A stretch of 64,000 bases of DNA, taken from NCBI GenBank assembly GCA_032160705.1, contig JAVHVE010000003.1, positions 1-64,000 of the forward strand, read 5' to 3'. Within the stretch, counting starts at the first letter, position 1; each line of letters begins with the position of its first letter. Below are positions 26,089-33,624 of the stretch, piece by piece. The stretch is from QHXM01 sp032160705 (GTDB taxonomy: Bacteria > Acidobacteriota > Blastocatellia > Pyrinomonadales > Pyrinomonadaceae). The position numbers were made by a program, and so were the translations under genes. The notes under the pieces are model-generated. The model had not been told where the DNA came from, did not search any database, and worked only from the letters and a program-made list of their open reading frames with translations.

Positions 26089-27600
26089 ATGCCTATGGAA
26101 CAGATAGATTTTCCCCTGATAGATTCAGCCGGCAATCGCCCGCCGCTGGTTCAAACCAGCTATGTCGAAGTCCTGAGCGCGGCGTTCGATGCGCTGCCCG
26201 ACGCCTTTTATCTCTTCGACGCCGAGAAACATTTGAGCCGGACAAATCGCGCGGGCGCGCTTCTGGAAAACGCGGAGGCTGAGTCTCTCGTCGGTCGCCG
26301 TTGCTGCGAGATGTTCTGGCGCGTCGAGGACGCACCCGAATGTCTGGTCGAGCGTGCGCTCGCTGGCGGTGAAAAAGTTGAAGTGGAAATTCTGGCGGGC
26401 GAGCGTGGTGATAGACCGACGCTCATGATCGTCGTCCCCATTCGTGACGCGCAAAGCGCGTTGACAGGCAGCGTGATGGTCGTGGCGCGCGACATCTCTG
26501 AGTTGCGTCGTGCCGAAGCAGAAGCTTTCGAGCACAAGGCTTTCATGGCGAGCCTCGCCGATTTGGTTCCAGATGAAATCTACGCGCTCGACACCGTTGG
26601 GCGCATCACCTGGATGAACGAGCGCGCCGAAGGAGCTAACGGCGTCATGCCAACTGCGCTCGTCGGCAGGCAGTTGGACGAGATAGTTTCCCCGGAATCC
26701 AGAGATGCGGTTGCTGCCAACATCAAGCGCACGCTCGCGGGCGACGACACACAGGGCGAGATTCAAGCCGTGCGCGCTGGCGATGATGCCACGCGTTTTG
26801 TCGAAGCTCACACTTCGCCGCTCTGGAAAGACGGCGCGGTCGCAGGCGTGCTGGTCTTCCTGCGCGATTTGACGGAGCGCCGCCGCGCGCACGAGCGGAT
26901 GGCGCAATCGGACAAGCTGCGCGCTGTCGGCGAGCTGGCGGCGGGCGTCGCTCACAATTTGAACAACTCGCTGACGGTCATCCAGGGTCGCGCGCAGCTC
27001 CTGCAACGACGCGCAGCGGATGAAGCCACGTCGAAGAGTCTGGAAGTGATCGTCCAGGCGGTCGCAGACGGCTCGCAGACGCTCCGTCGCATTCTGGATT
27101 TCGCGCGGCGCGAGCAGGCGAAAGAGTTTGCTCCACTTGACCTGACAGAGTTAATCAAGACGAGTGTCGAGATTGCGAAACCAAAGTGGCATCGCAAGTC
27201 CGGCGCAGGGCCGGGGTGCGTCAACGTGCATGTGGAGACGCGCACCCCCGTTTATGTGCTTGGCGAGAAAGCGGAGTTGCGCGAGGTGGTGCTCAATCTT
27301 CTCTTCAACGCGGTGGACGCCATGCCCGATGGCGGCGAGATAGAGATCGGCACGCGCGGCGAACTGGAGAGCGCCTGCTTCTGGGTCGCAGATACCGGCA
27401 AGGGCATGACGCCCGAAACGGTCGAGCGCATCTTCGAGCCTTTCTACACGACCAAAGGAGAAGGCGGTACGGGGCTCGGCCTTTCGGCCTCGCACGGCAT
27501 CATCACGCGCCACCAGGGGCAAATCATGGTCGTCAGCGAACCCGGCCTCGGCACTCGCTTTGAAGTCAGGCTGCCCGTCTACGAAGCGAAGCCGCAATAA
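26089..27600 (+). CDS. PAS-domain sensor histidine kinase
   Basis: 503 residues, with no membrane helix. Two PAS domains come first (about residues 15-135, AAFDALPDAFYLFDAEKHLS; and 145-265, LVPDEIYALDTVGRITWMNE). The phospho-acceptor His289 is in LAAGVAHNLNNSLTVIQGRA, an NtrB-like H box. The ATPase has ELREVVLNLLFNAVDAMPDG (N box), VADTGKGM (G1) and EGGTGLGLSASHGIITRH (G2). The kinase is cytoplasmic and senses an intracellular signal. No response regulator is adjacent. The start is uncertain: ATG 26089, ATG 26095 or TTG 26083, with no good ribosome-binding site. Confidence 0.88.
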   Translation: MPMEQIDFPLIDSAGNRPPLVQTSYVEVLSAAFDALPDAFYLFDAEKHLSRTNRAGALLENAEAESLVGRRCCEMFWRVEDAPECLVERALAGGEKVEVEILAGERGDRPTLMIVVPIRDAQSALTGSVMVVARDISELRRAEAEAFEHKAFMASLADLVPDEIYALDTVGRITWMNERAEGANGVMPTALVGRQLDEIVSPESRDAVAANIKRTLAGDDTQGEIQAVRAGDDATRFVEAHTSPLWKDGAVAGVLVFLRDLTERRRAHERMAQSDKLRAVGELAAGVAHNLNNSLTVIQGRAQLLQRRAADEATSKSLEVIVQAVADGSQTLRRILDFARREQAKEFAPLDLTELIKTSVEIAKPKWHRKSGAGPGCVNVHVETRTPVYVLGEKAELREVVLNLLFNAVDAMPDGGEIEIGTRGELESACFWVADTGKGMTPETVERIFEPFYTTKGEGGTGLGLSASHGIITRHQGQIMVVSEPGLGTRFEVRLPVYEAKPQ

Positions 27601-27605
27601 AAGAA

Positions 27606-27669
27606 AGTGATGAGTGATGAGTAATGAGTTAAAAGCACGGAATTGTCTGTTACTCATCACTCATCACTC
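27606..27669. repeat. Heptad inverted repeat, family H (element H1)
   Basis: Left arm AGTGATGAGTGATGAGTAAT (7-mer GTGATGA); right arm TACTCATCACTCATCACTC. It starts right after the kinase stop codon. The loop is TTAAAAGCACGGAATTGTCT. Confidence 0.9.
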
Positions 27670-27936
27670 GTTTATGACCTTCTTTGTCCGAAGATCAAGC
27701 ATTGGGTGGGAGCAGATGTACGAAAACGCGTGTGCTTAAGTGGTCGCTCAGATTTGTTCAGAAATACCTGCCCTTTGTTCCTCTTCAATACTTTACCCGC
27801 AATAGAAGACAATTTGATTATCTTCATATTTGCTGGCACGTTGCTTGCTATCTCATACAGGCAACAATGGCATGAGCTGAGCAAAACGGCTCGCGCTCCA
27901 TTTGATTAAGAATTTCGGAAAGTGAGGGTTGGAATC
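27670..27936. other. Intergenic stretch after the histidine kinase
   Basis: Several short frames are open on both strands but none has a start signal, a convincing composition or a recognisable protein. The stretch is AT-richer than its surroundings (for example TTTGATTATCTTCATATTTGC). It may hold the promoter of the CsbD gene. Confidence 0.35.
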
Positions 27937-28149
27937 ATGGGTCTACCGAACAAGGATGAGGTCGCAGGAAAATTCGATCAGGCGAAAGGCGCGGTGAAAG
28001 AGAACGTCGGTCGAGCGATAGATGATAAAGAGATGGAGACCGAAGGCGCTTCCGACCGCGCTGGCGGCAATCTACAGGAAGGCTACGGGACAGCCAAACG
28101 TAAAGTTGGAGAGACAATCGAAGACATCGGTAAAGCTGTCGGCAAATAG
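27937..28149 (+). CDS. CsbD family stress protein
   Basis: 70 residues. MGLPNKDEVAGKFDQAKGAV then KENVGRAIDDKEMETEGASD and the KRKVGETIEDIGKAVGK end are the CsbD repeat pattern: a hydrophilic helix hairpin often induced by general stress. Exact function is unknown. The start is ATG 27937, with GAGGG upstream; a GTG at 27922 is possible. A strong terminator follows. Two more stress-like genes follow on the other strand. Confidence 0.88.
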   Translation: MGLPNKDEVAGKFDQAKGAVKENVGRAIDDKEMETEGASDRAGGNLQEGYGTAKRKVGETIEDIGKAVGK

Positions 28150-28167
28150 CTTTTCAAACCGAGAGCG

Positions 28168-28211
28168 AAGAGCCACACGGGGAATTGCACAATTTCCCGT
28201 GTGGCTCTTTT
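28168..28211. terminator. Strong terminator hairpin
   Basis: AAGAGCCACACGGG pairs with CCCGTGTGGCTCTT, 14 bp, around the inner pair AATTGCACAATT; the stem runs into a TTTTA tract. It ends the CsbD gene and may also serve the convergent SRPBCC gene, since the left flank has A residues. Confidence 0.85.
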
Positions 28212-28233
28212 ACTTTGACGTTGATCTATATTC

Positions 28234-28737
28234 TTATGCCGCTCTGCGTTTGGAAGATCGAGGGCTTTCACCGGGTCGTTCTTTCTTGCCGCGACGCTGA
28301 CGCTTCTTCGCTCGACCTTCGGCCAGCTTAATAAAGCGTTGCAGGTCTTCGTCCATCTGCTTCTCTGGATCGTTACCGAAAAATTTTGCGAGCAATGTGC
28401 CGAGATGACCGGCGGGCGGCTCATACGCGAGCGAGATGTGCATCACCGTAGCGCCGCGCCCCGTCTCTTCAAAAGTCACTTCGCCCTGCATCTCGACATC
28501 GCCGCGCACCGTTCGCCAGGCTATCTTGCGATTCGGCTCGAACTCGGTCGTCTCGGCTTCCCACTCCACGTTGATTCCGAGAGGGGCATCAGCCGCCCAC
28601 TTCGTGAAGCGCGGCTCGGTTTGTCTGACCTCCTTGATGTGCTCCATCCACTCCGGGAACTTCTCGAAATCGCTGTAGAGATCAAAGACGACGCCGACAG
28701 GCGCATTTATCTCGATAGATTTTTCTGTTCTCTCCAT
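28234..28737 (-). CDS. SRPBCC (polyketide cyclase/START-like) family protein
   Basis: 167 residues. SIEINAPVGVVFDLYSDFEK and FPEWMEHIKEV open the helix-grip fold; VEWEAETTEFEPNRKIAWRT and GEVTFEETGRGATVMHISLA form the sheet; PAGHLGTLLAKFFGNDPEKQ leads to the long C-terminal helix that closes the cavity. It binds a small hydrophobic ligand, identity unknown. The tail (RAKKRQRRGKKERPGESPRS) is strongly basic, which is unusual for the family and could contact nucleic acid or membranes. It is convergent with the CsbD gene. Confidence 0.85.
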   Translation of the reverse strand: MERTEKSIEINAPVGVVFDLYSDFEKFPEWMEHIKEVRQTEPRFTKWAADAPLGINVEWEAETTEFEPNRKIAWRTVRGDVEMQGEVTFEETGRGATVMHISLAYEPPAGHLGTLLAKFFGNDPEKQMDEDLQRFIKLAEGRAKKRQRRGKKERPGESPRSSKRRAA

Positions 28738-28750
28738 GACTCAAACCCCT

Positions 28751-28817
28751 CATTGGACGATTGCACAATTGCACGATCAAGGACAAGTATTGCTGCTCTT
28801 CGTCCATCATCCAATCG
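28751..28817. repeat. Possible decayed inverted repeat
   Basis: ATTGGACGATTGCACAATTG on the left and CATCATCCAATCGTC on the right pair partly. GATTGCAC/AATTGCAC gives two 8-bp units. It resembles the heptad elements in layout but is much weaker. Confidence 0.4.
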
Positions 28818-28825
28818 TCAGTGGT

Positions 28826-29335
28826 CTATTCCTGACGCACGTGTTCAGCTCCCAGGTCTTCCAGAAACTTTTGCAGGTTATCCGCATCGCTGTCGCTTCT
28901 GGCTTCGACGCCGAGCAGGATGCCGCCGCTGCGTATGCCCGCGTCGTAAACTCTGGCGCGATGTTCGGGGATGCCTGCGCCGATGAGCGCGCCGACGATG
29001 CCGCCCGTTGCCGCGCCCGCGCCAGCGCCTGCCAGCGCCGCCACAATCGGCCCGGCGACAACCAGGCCGAGACCCGGAATAGCAATCGAAGTTCCGACCG
29101 CGACGATTGCCGCGAGCACTGCCCCGATAGTTCCGCCAACCGCTCCGCCGATGCCTGCGCCGTCAGCAGCGTGCGAGCGAGTCTCGACGGCAAACTCTTT
29201 GCTCTTCGTTGAGTCGGACATCAAGACGCTGATCTCGTCGCGCGTATAGCCGCGTTTCATCAACGCATCCACGGCTGCCTCAGCCGCCGCGCGTGTTTTG
29301 AAAAGTCCTGTCACCAATGTCGCTTTAGTAGCCAT
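28826..29335 (-). CDS. Glycine-zipper general stress (YflT-like) protein
   Basis: 169 residues. The N-terminus (ATLVTGLFKTRAAAEAAVDA, then KRGYTRDEISVLM) is the ferredoxin-like domain of general stress protein 17M/YflT relatives. A middle section rich in Gly and Ala (about residues 58-118, GAGIGGAVGGTIGAVLAAIV) is a glycine zipper able to sit in a membrane. It ends in RSGGILLGVEARSDSDADNL, a repeat of the ferredoxin-like part. It is likely a membrane-associated stress protein. It lies near the CsbD and SRPBCC genes. Confidence 0.82.
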   Translation of the reverse strand: MATKATLVTGLFKTRAAAEAAVDALMKRGYTRDEISVLMSDSTKSKEFAVETRSHAADGAGIGGAVGGTIGAVLAAIVAVGTSIAIPGLGLVVAGPIVAALAGAGAGAATGGIVGALIGAGIPEHRARVYDAGIRSGGILLGVEARSDSDADNLQKFLEDLGAEHVRQE

Positions 29336-29624
29336 AGCTGTTATTCACTCCTTCGATAACCGAAATTTCTTTAATAGGCCGAGAATATTCGCATTTAGAC
29401 CAGAGCCTTGAAACGGCAAACACTGTGCCGACAATGCGCCTCTTCAGCCTCACGGCAGGGGATTTGAAGGGGATTTGCCTGTTATGTTCGTACAGCCGCA
29501 CGCACGCTGTCAACTATCTGCCAAAGAAGCGTGCGGGTCGCCTCCCCTTCCGGCGTATCAAAGCAAAACAAGGACAGCGTGTTTGGCTTCAAGTGGTGAT
29601 GTTATTAGAACACTCGTCGAAAAC
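29336..29624. other. Divergent intergenic region, no feature seen
   Basis: No gene is supported. It separates the glycine-zipper gene (minus) from the HAD gene (plus) and should hold their promoters. I cannot identify boxes with confidence. Element C2 follows at 29625. Confidence 0.35.
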
Positions 29625-29705
29625 AGTCTGAAGTCTGGAGTCTGAAGTCTGGAGTCTGCTTTGACTCTTCTGACTTCAGACTCTAGACTCCAGACTCCAG
29701 ACTTT
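29625..29705. repeat. Heptad inverted repeat, family C (element C2)
   Basis: Left arm AGTCTGAAGTCTGGAGTCTG repeated (7-mers GTCTGAA and GTCTGGA alternating); right arm ACTCTAGACTCCAGACTCCA. The same words occur as in C1 between purM and purN. Confidence 0.92.
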
Positions 29706-29721
29706 TACCAGGGGGAGAAGA

Positions 29722-30393
29722 ATGATAAAGGCAGTTATCTTTGACATTGATGGAACGCTGGTTGATTCGGTTGACCTGCACGCGCGTGCGTGGCAGGAGA
29801 CCTTCAAGCATTTTGGAAAAGAGATCCCATACGAGCAGGTGCGCCACCAGATCGGCAAGGGCGGCGATCAACTCATGCCCGTCTTTTTCTCGAAAGAGGA
29901 ACTGGATGAGTTTGGTGAGGAGATGGAGAAATACCGGGGCGAGCTTTTCCAGCGCGACTATCTCCCACGCGTGCGCGCTTTCCCTCGTGTCCGCGAACTA
30001 TTTCAGAAGATCAAAGATGACGGGCTTCGTCTCGCCCTTGCTTCATCCGCCAAAGAGGAAGAGCTTGCAGCTTATAAAAAGATTGCTCGAATCGAAGACC
30101 TCGTGGAAGAAGAAACTTCTGCCGACGATGCGGACAAGTCGAAGCCGCACCCGGACATCTTCGAGGCCGCCATGGAGCGTTTAGGCGATGTCGAGACACA
30201 TGAAGCAATCGTTGTCGGCGACACGCCCTACGATGCGGAAGCGGCAGGAAAAATAAATTTACGCACCATCGGCGTGCTCTGCGGCGGCTTCCCCGAAACA
30301 GAATTGCGCGCGGCTGGCTGCGTTCAAATCTACCATGACCCGGCTGACCTGCTCGCACGCTACGAAGAAACTTTAATTGCGAAAGAGAAATAA
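29722..30393 (+). CDS. HAD-superfamily hydrolase (phosphatase, beta-phosphoglucomutase-like)
   Basis: 223 residues. Asp8 and Asp10 (AVIFDIDGTLVDS) are the nucleophile and acid/base. LALASSAKEEEL supplies the Ser/Thr motif, DKSKPHPDIF the conserved Lys, and VVGDTPYDAEAAGKINLRTI the acidic motif. A helical cap lies between residues about 15 and 85. It dephosphorylates a small substrate such as phosphoglycolate or a sugar phosphate; the substrate cannot be told. GGGGGAGAAGA precedes the ATG. Element G follows the stop directly. Confidence 0.88.
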   Translation: MIKAVIFDIDGTLVDSVDLHARAWQETFKHFGKEIPYEQVRHQIGKGGDQLMPVFFSKEELDEFGEEMEKYRGELFQRDYLPRVRAFPRVRELFQKIKDDGLRLALASSAKEEELAAYKKIARIEDLVEEETSADDADKSKPHPDIFEAAMERLGDVETHEAIVVGDTPYDAEAAGKINLRTIGVLCGGFPETELRAAGCVQIYHDPADLLARYEETLIAKEK

Positions 30394-30485
30394 ACAGTTA
30401 GCAGTTGGCAGTTGGCAGTTGGCAGTAAAGACAAAAGACGTTCTTGCTATCCACTGCCCACTGCCCACTGCCAACTGCTAACTGC
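30394..30485. repeat. Heptad inverted repeat, family G (element G)
   Basis: Left arm CAGTTAGCAGTTGGCAGTTG repeated (7-mer CAGTTGG); right arm CACTGCCCACTGCCAACTGC. It runs from the HAD stop to the start of the glycosyltransferase. The loop contains AAAGACAAAAGACGTTCTTG. Confidence 0.92.
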
Positions 30486-30486
30486 T

Positions 30487-31623
30487 TTGAGAATCCTGCA
30501 CCTTAGCTCGGCGCGCGCGCTTGGCGGCGGCGAAAGACATCTGGCCGATTTGGCTGGCGCGCTTCAGGAGCGCGGGCACGAAGTTTACGCCGCGCTCCCT
30601 TCCACCTCCCCGCTTCGGGCTGAACTCAACGCTCTGCCTGCGACGAACATTTTTACCTTGCGTCTACGCAACGCGCTCGACATTGGCAGCGCACTGGAAC
30701 TCGCGCGACACGTTCGCGACCATCGAATAGAGATTGTTCACGCTCACGTGGCGCGTGACTACCCGCTGGCGGCGCTCGCCGTTAGCCGCGCTTCCCCCGC
30801 CAAGCTCATCATCACGCGCCACGTTCTTTTTCGGCTTAACCGGCTTCACGCTGTCACGTTTCGTCAGGCACGCCGCGTCATCGCCGTCTCTCAGGCGGTC
30901 GGGCGCTCTCTCGCCGCCCAAAAGATTTTCCCCGCGCGAAAAATTACGGTCATTCCAAACGGGATTGACTTTCGCCGCTTTGACGCGAGTCTGCAAGGAT
31001 TCGACCGTGAGGCGTTGCGTCGCCGGATGAAGATCCCGGCGGGGAGTGTGTTCGTCGGAACTGTTGGGGAGATTAAGCGTCAAAAAGGCCACGAAGAATA
31101 CTTGCGCGCAGCGGCCATCATCGCGCGCGAGAAAAGCAACGTGCATTTCGTCATCGCGGGCGGAGACAGCACGCGCACGGGCGAGCATCGCGCACATCTC
31201 GAACGCCTCGTCGCCGAGCTTAATTTAACGGGTCGCGTGCATCTCACGGGCTGGCTCGACGACATTGCACCGCTTCTGTCCGCGCTCGATGTTTACGTCT
31301 CAGCGTCGCACACGGAATCATTCGGCCTGGCGATAGTCGAAGCGATGGCCGCGGGGCGCGCGGTAGTCGCGACCGCGACCGAAGGCGCGCGCGAAATTAT
31401 TGATGATGAAGAGAAGGGCATAATCGTCGCGGTCGGAGATCATCAAGCGATGGCAGCTTCCGTCCTGAATCTGCTCGAAGACGATAACTCGCGCGCGCGC
31501 ATCGGCAAACTCGCCCAGGCACATGCGCGCGAACGCTTCAGCCTCGACCGCATGGTTGACGCAACTGAGCAAGTCTATTTTGAAGTGCAGGAGACAGAAG
31601 ACAGAAGTCAGGAGACAGAATAA
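30487..31623 (+). CDS. Glycosyltransferase family 4
   Basis: 378 residues. GT-B fold: LHLSSARALGGGERHLADLA starts the acceptor domain, and VGTVGEIKRQKGHEEYLRAA the donor domain; SHTESFGLAIVEAMAAGRAV is the E(x7)E nucleotide-sugar motif. It adds a sugar to a surface glycan or lipid; donor and acceptor are unknown. I propose TTG 30487, where conserved RILHLSS begins; the frame to 30412 is translated repeat G. The last residues (QETEDRSQETE) and the stop are encoded by repeat A3, so the tail is probably not functional. No Shine-Dalgarno sequence is seen. Confidence 0.82.
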   Translation: MRILHLSSARALGGGERHLADLAGALQERGHEVYAALPSTSPLRAELNALPATNIFTLRLRNALDIGSALELARHVRDHRIEIVHAHVARDYPLAALAVSRASPAKLIITRHVLFRLNRLHAVTFRQARRVIAVSQAVGRSLAAQKIFPARKITVIPNGIDFRRFDASLQGFDREALRRRMKIPAGSVFVGTVGEIKRQKGHEEYLRAAAIIAREKSNVHFVIAGGDSTRTGEHRAHLERLVAELNLTGRVHLTGWLDDIAPLLSALDVYVSASHTESFGLAIVEAMAAGRAVVATATEGAREIIDDEEKGIIVAVGDHQAMAASVLNLLEDDNSRARIGKLAQAHARERFSLDRMVDATEQVYFEVQETEDRSQETE

Positions 31624-31696
31624 AAGAAAATCTGTTGATGTGGGTTTCCGCCTTATTATTCTGACTTCTGACTCCTGGATTCTGTATTCTGCTTTC
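31588..31696. repeat. Heptad inverted repeat, family A (element A3), encoding two C-termini
   Basis: Left arm CAGGAGACAGAAGACAGAAG and onward; right arm CTGACTTCTGACTCCTGGAT and onward. The loop contains GTGGGTTTCCGCC. It overlaps the 3' end of the glycosyltransferase (plus strand, stop 31621-31623) and of the pterin dehydratase (minus strand, stop at 31656). Confidence 0.92.
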
Positions 31697-32024
31697 CCGT
31701 CTCCCGTGCGTCAATTTTCGCGGCAAGGATAAAGTCGCTCTCGGTGAGGCCGTCAATCTTGTGCGTCCAGATGGTGATCTCTGCGCGTCCCCAGCCGAAA
31801 GAGATGTCCGGGTGATGTCCCTGCTCTTCCGCCAGTTCTCCGACGCGATTGACGAAAAGGAGCGCCTCGCGGAAATTCTTAAACTCGAAAATTTTCCGCA
31901 GGTGATGCTCCTCAATCACGTCCCAGCCGTCCAATTCCCGGAGGAGGTTTTGTATCTCAGCACCGCGCAAGGGCGGCACTCCGCCGCGACACGGCACGCA
32001 GTCGCGGCTCGCCAGATCGTTCAT
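31656..32024 (-). CDS. Pterin-4a-carbinolamine dehydratase
   Basis: 122 residues. The core ELDGWDVIEEHHLRKIFEFK leads to EEQGHHPDISFGWGRAEITI and WTHKIDGLTESDFILAAKI, with the family's HHP motif and later His and Asp. It dehydrates 4a-hydroxytetrahydrobiopterin, or acts as a Moco or pterin accessory protein; no phenylalanine hydroxylase gene is nearby. An N-terminal stretch with two cysteines (SRDCVPCRGGVPPLRG) is typical. The end (TGKQNTESRSQKSE) and stop are encoded by repeat A3. It is divergent from the DUF1015 gene. Confidence 0.88.
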   Translation of the reverse strand: MNDLASRDCVPCRGGVPPLRGAEIQNLLRELDGWDVIEEHHLRKIFEFKNFREALLFVNRVGELAEEQGHHPDISFGWGRAEITIWTHKIDGLTESDFILAAKIDARETGKQNTESRSQKSE

Positions 32025-32183
32025 CCTTCTTCCCTCGACTTATAATTTTATCCAGTCAAGTGCATTCTAGCCGATGATGCCACCGGGATGAAAAGAACCT
32101 GCAAGCTAGGAATCTACGGTCTGAACCGGGCGGTGGAGACTTGGCAAACAGCCTCGCAAGCGGATAGTCTTACAGGTCAAGCT

Positions 32184-32260
32184 ATCAGTTTTTAGTTTTC
32201 AGTTTTCAGTTTTCAGCAAGATTCGGCTGTCCCTTGCTGAAAACTGAAAACTGAAAACTG
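32184..32260. repeat. Heptad inverted repeat, family F (element F1)
   Basis: Left arm CAGTTTTTAGTTTTCAGTTT (7-mer AGTTTTC); right arm CTGAAAACTGAAAACTGAAA. The loop CAAGATTCGGCTGTCCCTTG is short. It lies upstream of the DUF1015 gene between divergent genes; AAGGAGAACATTC follows for that gene. Confidence 0.92.
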
Positions 32261-32284
32261 ATTCCTTTTTTAAGGAGAACATTC

Positions 32285-33511
32285 GTGGCAATCATCCAGC
32301 CTTTTAGCGCTTTGCGACCACCTGCCGAGAAAGTCGCGCTGGTTGCAAGTCCGCCTTACGATGTCGTCAGCACGGAAGAAGCGCGCTCATTGGCCGCCGA
32401 TAATCCTTTGAGTTTTCTTCACGTCTCGCGCCCGGAGATTGATTTGCCCGAAGGCATGGACATCCATTCGGACGCAGTTTACGGGAAAGCCGCAGACAAT
32501 TTTGAGAAGTTGAGAAGGGAGTGCCCGCTCGCAGAGGAAGAGACGCCGAGCGTCTATCTCTATCGCCTGATTATGGGTGAGCATGAGCAGATCGGCGTCG
32601 TCGCCTGCTGCTCGGTTGATGACTACGACCGGAACTTGATTCGCAAACACGAGCGCACGCGCCGCGACAAAGAGGACGACCGCACGCGCCACATGCTGAC
32701 TTTAAATTCGCAGACCGGCCCCGTCTTTCTCACCTATCGCGCCCGACCTGAGATAGACATGATGGTGATGGAGACGACCGGAAGTGCTGCCCTCTACGAT
32801 TTCACAGCCCCCGACGGCGTCCAGCACACAGTCTGGCGCGCTCCAGACCCCGTGCGCTTCGTCCAGGCTTTTCGCGAAGTGCCGCTGCTCTATATCGCCG
32901 ACGGGCATCACCGCGCGGCGAGCGCGTCGCGCGCCCGCGCCGACTTGAAAGATCGCAGCTTCGGCTATACGGGCGATGAAGAGTACAACTATTTTCTCAG
33001 TGTGATTTTTCCCGACCAGCAGTTGCAGATACTTCCCTACAACCGCATCGTCCGCGATCTGAACAACCTGACGGCAGGCGAGTTTTTCCTGAAAGTCACA
33101 ACGAAATTCGACGTCATGGAAGACGCGCCGCCCACGCCCGCGAGACCGGGACAATGGAGCATGTACTTCGTCAAACGCTGGTACGGATTGACGCTCAAAG
33201 ATGCTCCCGCACAAACGGACGATCCTGTGGCTTCGCTCGACGTGAGCCTGCTGCAAGATTACCTGCTTGATCCTATCCTTGGCATTAAGGACGTGCGGAC
33301 AGACAAGCGCATAGATTTCATCGGCGGCATTCGCGGCACGGAGGAGCTGGAAAGGCTGGTGGAAGACCGTCAAGCCGCCGTGGCCTTCTCGCTTCACCCG
33401 ACGACCGTCGAAGACCTCTTGCGCGTCGCGGACGCCGAAGGCATCATGCCGCCCAAGTCAACCTGGTTCGAGCCGAAACTGAGAGACGGAATTCTGATTC
33501 ATAATATCTAA
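32285..33511 (+). CDS. DUF1015 family protein of the serine-biosynthesis cluster
   Basis: 408 residues. IQPFSALRPPAEKVALVASP then PPYDVVS opens the family; IRKHERTRRDKEDDRTRHML, YIADGHHRAASASRARADLK and FIGGIRGTEELERLV are conserved blocks. The family often neighbours serA and serC, and its biochemistry is not established to my knowledge. The GHHRAAS block resembles the ParB/SbnI-like free-serine-kinase region, which would suit serine metabolism; that is inference. The start is GTG 32285, with AAGGAG 9 bases upstream. serA follows across element A4. Confidence 0.85.
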   Translation: MAIIQPFSALRPPAEKVALVASPPYDVVSTEEARSLAADNPLSFLHVSRPEIDLPEGMDIHSDAVYGKAADNFEKLRRECPLAEEETPSVYLYRLIMGEHEQIGVVACCSVDDYDRNLIRKHERTRRDKEDDRTRHMLTLNSQTGPVFLTYRARPEIDMMVMETTGSAALYDFTAPDGVQHTVWRAPDPVRFVQAFREVPLLYIADGHHRAASASRARADLKDRSFGYTGDEEYNYFLSVIFPDQQLQILPYNRIVRDLNNLTAGEFFLKVTTKFDVMEDAPPTPARPGQWSMYFVKRWYGLTLKDAPAQTDDPVASLDVSLLQDYLLDPILGIKDVRTDKRIDFIGGIRGTEELERLVEDRQAAVAFSLHPTTVEDLLRVADAEGIMPPKSTWFEPKLRDGILIHNI

Positions 33512-33620
33512 CAGGAGACAGAAGACAGGAGTCAGGAGACAGAAGAAAAGAAAATCTGTGAATGTGGTTGCCACCTTATTATTCTGACTCCTGACTCCTG
33601 TCTTCTGTATTCTGCTTTTC
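33511..33620. repeat. Heptad inverted repeat, family A (element A4)
   Basis: Left arm ACAGGAGACAGAAGACAGGA and onward, starting at the last base of the DUF1015 stop; right arm CTGACTCCTGACTCCTGTCT and onward. The loop contains GTGGTTGCCACC. It ends four bases before the serA ATG. Confidence 0.92.
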
Positions 33621-33624
33621 GCTT

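Noticed and set aside
26125..27006. 293-residue minus-strand frame in the histidine kinase
   Set aside because: Antisense shadow; the kinase motifs are on the plus strand.
27643..27909. 88-residue open frame between the kinase and CsbD genes
   Set aside because: The start is in repeat H1, with no ribosome-binding site and no family resemblance.
30412..30486. Extended N-terminus of the glycosyltransferase
   Set aside because: Encoded by repeat element G; conserved GT-B sequence begins at the TTG 30487.
32100..32180. Possible structured RNA gene
   Set aside because: No match to SRP RNA, tmRNA or RNase P landmarks.
32702..33397. 231-residue minus-strand frame in the DUF1015 gene
   Set aside because: Antisense shadow; no conserved protein.
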